A stretch of 64,000 nt of DNA from Thermatribacter velox (GTDB lineage: Bacteria > Atribacterota > Atribacteria > Atribacterales > Thermatribacteraceae). The stretch lies in assembly GCF_038396615.1 (NCBI RefSeq), contig NZ_CP121689.1, positions 632,001 through 696,000 of the forward strand. Reading direction: 5' to 3'. The notes beneath the pieces were generated by a model. The model did not search any database, was not told the DNA's origin, and saw only the letters and a list, made by a program, of their open reading frames with translations. Shown in pieces: positions 60,049 to 64,000 of the stretch; positions within the stretch are counted from its first letter, which is position 1; each line of letters begins with the position of its first letter. The position numbers and the translations under genes were made by a program.

Positions 60049-61541
60049 TTGTGCAACCTGTTTTGGAAGTGCGAGAAGTTAGTAAACACTTTCCAGGTGT
60101 ACAGGCATTAAAACAGGTTAGTATGGATGTTTTACCTGGTGAGGTCCACGCTCTTTTAGGAGAAAACGGAGCTGGTAAAAGTACCCTGATGAAGATTATT
60201 AGTGGTTTGGTTCCCAGTGACAGTGGCCGGATATTGATAGATGGTAATGAAGTCCATTTTCATTCTCCCCGGGAGGCCTTGGAAGCAGGTGTTGCTCTTG
60301 TTCAGCAAGAACTCTCTCTTGTTCCCTATTTGAGCATTGGAGAAAATATTTTTTTGGGGAGATGGCCCCGTAAAGGAGTACAAGTGGATTGGGAACGCAT
60401 TTTCAGCGAGGCCAGAGATTTAATGGCTCGCTTTGGAGTCAAAGAGGACCCTGATACTCTGGTCGAGAAACTTAGCGTTGCCGAACAGCAAATAATTGAA
60501 ATTTTAAAAGCTGTTAGTAGGCCCAATTTGAGAATACTTCTTCTTGACGAGCCGACTTCTGCTTTGAGTGATGAGGAAGTCCAGCGCCTTTTTGCTTTAA
60601 TTCAGGAGATTAAAAAAACGGGAATTGGCATCGTTTTCATTTCCCATAAACTTGGCGAAGCTTTGCGTATAGCAGACAGAATAACCGTTTTGAGAGATGG
60701 CCAAAAGGTGATAACCGCCAATGCCAGGGAGCTCGATGAAAGGTCTCTGTTTTACTATCTTACAGGTAAGAAAGTAGATGTACTTGAGAGCGCTCATAAG
60801 GCAAAACCCGAAGAGGAAAATGTAATTTTGAGGCTCGAAAATTTCTCTTCAGATACTTTTGTAAAAGGGGTAAATCTTGGAATTCGCCAGGGAGAAGTGT
60901 TTGTTATATTTGGCCTTATTGGCTCTGGGAGGAGTACCCTTGCTCGAGGCCTTTTTGGTTTGAGTAAAACGGAGGGCAAAATTTTTCTGGATGGGCAGGA
61001 GGTGCGCCCTCGTAGTCCTAAAGAAGCGATAAAGCTTGGTTTTGGATATTTGCCGGAAGATCGCCGTTTTGCATTGGTTTATGAATTGCCGGTTTTTGCC
61101 AATATTACTTTAGCTATTCTCTCACTGCTTTCGCGAAGGGGCATTTTAGATTTAAGAACGGAACGGGAAATAGCCGAAGAATATGTGAATACTTTGCAGA
61201 TTAAAACTCCGGATCTAACTCGAGAAGTTTTGTATTTGAGCGGTGGTAACCAGCAAAAAGTCCTTTTGGCACGCTGGCTGGCTCGAAAACCTAAGGTTCT
61301 GATTATGGATGAACCCACTCGAGGTATAGACGTAGGTGCGAAATTTGAAATACGTTCGATGGTTAGAAGGCTGGTTAGTGAAGGCTTCACGGTTTTGTAC
61401 ATTACTTCAGAACCAGTAGAGGCATTAGAGGTTGCAGATAGAATAGCAGTTATGAGAGATGGTAGGATTGTCAAAGTTTTTGATGAAATTGAGGGCTTGG
61501 ATAAAACCACGCTCCTGGCTTTTGCAAGTGGTGTGAATTAA
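60042..61541 (+). CDS. CUT2 ABC transporter ATP-binding protein (RbsA/MglA-like)
   Basis: A 499-residue protein with two ABC domains. The first has Walker A G-E-N-G-A-G-K-S at 40-47 and signature L-S-V-A-E-Q-Q. The second has degenerate Walker A G-S-G-R-S-T (no Lys) and a full signature L-S-G-G-N-Q-Q-K. This asymmetry is normal for RbsA. It drives the adjacent permease. Confidence 0.93.
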   Translation: MVIVQPVLEVREVSKHFPGVQALKQVSMDVLPGEVHALLGENGAGKSTLMKIISGLVPSDSGRILIDGNEVHFHSPREALEAGVALVQQELSLVPYLSIGENIFLGRWPRKGVQVDWERIFSEARDLMARFGVKEDPDTLVEKLSVAEQQIIEILKAVSRPNLRILLLDEPTSALSDEEVQRLFALIQEIKKTGIGIVFISHKLGEALRIADRITVLRDGQKVITANARELDERSLFYYLTGKKVDVLESAHKAKPEEENVILRLENFSSDTFVKGVNLGIRQGEVFVIFGLIGSGRSTLARGLFGLSKTEGKIFLDGQEVRPRSPKEAIKLGFGYLPEDRRFALVYELPVFANITLAILSLLSRRGILDLRTEREIAEEYVNTLQIKTPDLTREVLYLSGGNQQKVLLARWLARKPKVLIMDEPTRGIDVGAKFEIRSMVRRLVSEGFTVLYITSEPVEALEVADRIAVMRDGRIVKVFDEIEGLDKTTLLAFASGVN

Positions 61542-61566
61542 GGTTTTTAGACTGGAGGTGCGGGAA

Positions 61567-62589
61567 TTGTCTGCCAATCGTGTTCGGGATATCGCTGAGC
61601 TGGAAGAAGCTTCTTTGACCAGAAATCTGATTAACCTCCTGTTGAAGGGTGGCTCTCTGGTTGGTTTGGTGGCTTTAAGCATAGCTTTCGCGGTAATGTC
61701 GGAGTACTTTTTTACCCTGAGCAACTGGCTTAATATTTTAAGGCAGGTTTCGGTGGTTATCATTGTTGCTTCAGCCCAGACAATGGTAATCATTACTTCG
61801 GGCATAGATTTGTCAGTGGGTTCCCTTCTTGCCCTTGGTGGTTGTCTTGCTGCTGTGGCCATGAGTTATTGGGGTTGGCCTTTTCTTAGCGGTGCTTTAT
61901 TGGGAATCTTTGTAGCCTGGATGGTTGGTTTAGCTAATGGATCCATTATAGCTAAGGGCAGGATACCGGACTTTATCGCTACCCTGGGCATGCTGGGAGC
62001 AGTGAGGGGTGTGGCTCTTCTTATAACAGGTGGTTTGCCTGTGCCTTCGCATTTTACGGCTACAGAATTAGCGGGTTATCTTCCTCCAGCCCTTATCTGG
62101 TTGGGTAGTGGACATATTGGCAACATACCAGTTCCTATTATTGTAGCTTTGCTGATTGTTCTATTAACCTGGTTTATTCTCTCAAGAACCACCTTGGGAA
62201 GATCCATATATGCAGTTGGTGGCAATCGGGAGGCGGCAAGGGCTTCGGGTATCGATGTGGACAGAGTGAAAATTATGGTGTATGGTCTTTCAGGACTTTA
62301 CTGTGGGCTTGGTGGGTTAGTGCTGGTTGGAAGGATGAATTCAGCTAATGCTTTAATGGCGGAAGGCTTGGAACTCCAGACCATTGCAGCAGTGGTTATC
62401 GGAGGAACCAATTTGTTTGGCGGTCGAGGCTCTGTTGTAGGAACCCTTATCGGTGCCATCTTGATGGGTGTTCTGGCCAACGGTTTAAACCTCCTTAACG
62501 TGGAACCTTTCTGGCAAAGAGTTGTTAATGGTCTCCTTATCGTCGCTATAGTGGTCTTTGATCAGTGGAGGAGACGTTTGATAAGGTAA
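61567..62589 (+). CDS. CUT2 ABC transporter permease (RbsC-like)
   Basis: A 340-residue permease with about nine helices. It has G-I-D-L-S-V-G-S-L-L-A-L-G near 80-92 and N-R-E-A-A-R-A-S-G-I, with G-G-T-N-L-F-G-G-R-G in the last third. I use TTG 61567 because ggaggtg lies at 61553-61559; a GTG at 61558 would overlap that site. Confidence 0.9.
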   Translation: MSANRVRDIAELEEASLTRNLINLLLKGGSLVGLVALSIAFAVMSEYFFTLSNWLNILRQVSVVIIVASAQTMVIITSGIDLSVGSLLALGGCLAAVAMSYWGWPFLSGALLGIFVAWMVGLANGSIIAKGRIPDFIATLGMLGAVRGVALLITGGLPVPSHFTATELAGYLPPALIWLGSGHIGNIPVPIIVALLIVLLTWFILSRTTLGRSIYAVGGNREAARASGIDVDRVKIMVYGLSGLYCGLGGLVLVGRMNSANALMAEGLELQTIAAVVIGGTNLFGGRGSVVGTLIGAILMGVLANGLNLLNVEPFWQRVVNGLLIVAIVVFDQWRRRLIR

Positions 62590-62617
62590 ATAAAGTCCTG
62601 CATTGTTTTGTACAAAA

Positions 62618-62647
62618 TTGACATGGTTTTTGGTCTTGTTGTAGGAT
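62618..62647 (+). promoter_or_regulatory. Putative promoter of the second GntR gene
   Basis: Consensus TTGACA (62618-62623), an 18-base spacer and TAGGAT (62642-62647), about 45 bases before the chosen start. Confidence 0.5.
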
Positions 62648-62692
62648 AACCTGAAAGTGGTAAATATAACAGAATGTCAGGTGATGGTATTC

Positions 62693-63439
62693 ATGGACAA
62701 AAAAGAGATGGATTTAAATCGAAAAGTTCCCATTCCACTTTATTATCAGCTAAAGGAGTATATAAGACAGCAAATTGAAGAAGGAGTGCTTGCACCGGGA
62801 GATCTTCTGCCCTCGGAACGAGAACTTTCAGAAAAGTACGGCATTAGTCGTCCTACGGTGAGGCAGGCCTTAAAAGAACTGGTGTATGAAGGATATCTGA
62901 CCCGGGAAAAAGGAAGAGGCACCTTTGTTGCCCGTCCCAAAATTGACTATAGTTTCATACAACACTTCACCACCTTTTACGAGGAAATGGAAGAGAAAGG
63001 TTATGTTCTCAAAACTCAGGTTCTTAAAAAAGAGGTACGCAAAGCCTCGAAAAAATTGGCTCAGCTTTTGCAAATCAAGGAAGGCGAAGATTTTATCTAT
63101 ATTGAGAGGCTTCGCTCTATTGAAGGAGAGCCTGTAGTCTGGGTTCGCAATCACATTCCCTACGCACTTTGCCCAAGTTTGCTCGAAGAGGACCTCACCG
63201 ACCGCTCTCTTTATCAACTTCTTGCCGAAAAATATAACCTGGTGCCTAAATGGGCTGAAATAGCTCTTGAACCCACTCTTGCAGATGAGCTTGATGCACG
63301 CCTTTTGCAAATAGACGTTGGAGCTCCCATGTTCCTTATGGAAAACGTTACCTATAGCGAAAAGGAAAAACCCATGGACTTTTTTATTTCTCGTTTCCGT
63401 GGCGATAAGGGAAGAGTTAGGGTAAGAGTTTTCAGGTAA
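62693..63439 (+). CDS. GntR/HutC-family transcriptional regulator
   Basis: A 248-residue regulator with a winged helix (L-P-S-E-R-E-L-S...S-R-P-T-V-R-Q-A-L) and a C-terminal UTRA domain. It is similar in layout to the first GntR gene of the island but clearly a different protein. It may control the CUT2 transporter, the following dehydrogenase, or both. ATG 62693 is chosen after aggtgatgg; ATG 62684 and GTG 62657 are in frame. Confidence 0.88.
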   Translation: MDKKEMDLNRKVPIPLYYQLKEYIRQQIEEGVLAPGDLLPSERELSEKYGISRPTVRQALKELVYEGYLTREKGRGTFVARPKIDYSFIQHFTTFYEEMEEKGYVLKTQVLKKEVRKASKKLAQLLQIKEGEDFIYIERLRSIEGEPVVWVRNHIPYALCPSLLEEDLTDRSLYQLLAEKYNLVPKWAEIALEPTLADELDARLLQIDVGAPMFLMENVTYSEKEKPMDFFISRFRGDKGRVRVRVFR

Positions 63440-63564
63440 AGACCTGGCTTTTCTTATTATTTACTTGCGCTTGGTTTAGAAGATAGAGCTCATCTTAGGT
63501 CTTTGCCCTGGTTAGCAATAAAGTAATGGTGGTCAAATAGCTTACTTAAAGGGAGGATTCTGCA

Positions 63565-64000
63565 GTGGAAAAGGTTCGTTTTATTCTGGTCGGAGCTGGA
63601 AGAGCGGGGATGGTACATGCTCGCAACCTCAGGTATTACATTCCTGAGGCGGAACTTAAAGCGGTGGTAGATGTTGACTTGGAAAGAGCGAAGGAGAGAG
63701 CGCAGGAGCTGGGTGTCCCTTCTTTCTATAAAAATGTTGAAGAAGCGCTTGAGCAGGAAGAGGTTGATGCAGTGTGCATTGGCTCTTTGACTTTCACCCA
63801 CCGCGAGATTATTGAAAAGGCTGCTGCTTTGAAAAAACACGTTTTTTGTGAAAAGCCGCTTGCACAGAATCTCGATGAAGCGTCGAAAATAAGGGAGATA
63901 GTTGAGAATGCAGGTATTAAATTCCAGATAGGTTTTATGCGCCGTTATGATCCAGAAATCCGCCAGGCTTTTGAGATGGTACGTGATGGTCTTATTGGAG
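63565..64000 (+). CDS. Gfo/Idh/MocA-family dehydrogenase, 5' part
   Basis: The frame from GTG 63565 is open to the window end (145 codons seen). It starts F-I-L-V-G-A-G-R-A-G and continues to C-E-K-P-L-A-Q-N with the catalytic Lys and a later R-R-Y-D-P. The text resembles myo-inositol 2-dehydrogenase (IolG) and related sugar dehydrogenases. The ribosome site aaagggagga precedes the start. The rest lies beyond the window. Confidence 0.88.
   Translation, partial: MEKVRFILVGAGRAGMVHARNLRYYIPEAELKAVVDVDLERAKERAQELGVPSFYKNVEEALEQEEVDAVCIGSLTFTHREIIEKAAALKKHVFCEKPLAQNLDEASKIREIVENAGIKFQIGFMRRYDPEIRQAFEMVRDGLIG

Noticed and set aside
1-64000. CRISPR arrays, insertion sequences, prophage, integrases
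   Set aside because: No regular repeat-spacer pattern, transposase, integrase or phage structural gene was seen.

Overview
This 64 kb window reads as chromosomal DNA of a thermophilic or anaerobic bacterium of moderate GC. It is densely coded, uses TTG and GTG starts freely, and carries consensus sigma-70 promoters and strong intrinsic terminators. The gene content (QueH instead of QueG, SpoIID next to queA-tgt-yajC-secDF, a Thermotoga-type DAHP synthase, type 1b AdoMet decarboxylase, Hsp20, several sugar ABC systems) resembles Atribacterota, Thermotogota or deep Firmicutes-like lineages. Atribacterota is my tentative guess; no rRNA or marker here settles it. I see no insertion sequence, phage or CRISPR array.

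Layout. Bases 1-12.4 kb hold one long co-directional housekeeping run: ruvB tail, queH, DUF2905, spoIID-like, queA, tgt, yajC, secD, secF, recJ, apt, relA, dtd, MBL hydrolase. It ends in a bidirectional terminator facing a phosphoglucosamine-mutase-like gene. From 13.8 to 31.6 kb come small units: a GAF-ANTAR regulator, a znuABC-type metal transporter, a hydroxyacid dehydrogenase with a thermonuclease, a KDPG aldolase, a redoxin with a CopZ-like Fe-S protein, malQ, an AEC transporter, a Zn/Cd-responsive ArsR-P-type ATPase operon, assorted enzymes and three tRNA genes (Leu, Thr, Arg). From 31.7 to 34.2 kb lie a radical SAM protein, then speD behind a long structured leader with tandem terminators, and a DksA/TraR-type protein. 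From 34.4 to 39 kb is an S-component-rlmN-aroF-tyrA-aroC run, with tyrA split by a frameshift in a T9 tract. From 39 to 44.3 kb are a sugar aminotransferase, an oxidoreductase, an FAD protein, surE, acyP and pcm. From 44.3 to 49 kb are a sodium/solute symporter with a 59-residue membrane partner, an isochorismatase-like hydrolase with glutamate formimidoyltransferase, hsp20, tRNA-Pro and an unknown secreted protein.

The last 15 kb (49.3-64 kb) is a carbohydrate catabolism island. It contains a GntR regulator, cupin, FGGY kinase, aldehyde dehydrogenase, a CUT1-type transporter lacking its ATPase and a TIM-barrel isomerase. A ribose-type (CUT2) transporter interrupted by a short-chain dehydrogenase follows, then a second GntR regulator and the start of an inositol-dehydrogenase-like gene that runs off the window. 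The genes fit uptake, phosphorylation, isomerisation and oxidation of sugars or polyols, but the substrate cannot be read from the sequence.

The most unusual element is the 340-base leader of speD (32.9-33.3 kb): a consensus promoter, a 5-codon leader peptide, at least four hairpins with a possible pseudoknot, and two perfect intrinsic terminators before the AdoMet decarboxylase start. It matches no RNA class I recognise. Two apparent one-base disruptions (5' end of relA, middle of tyrA) both lie at homopolymers and could be sequencing errors, slippage sites or real lesions.
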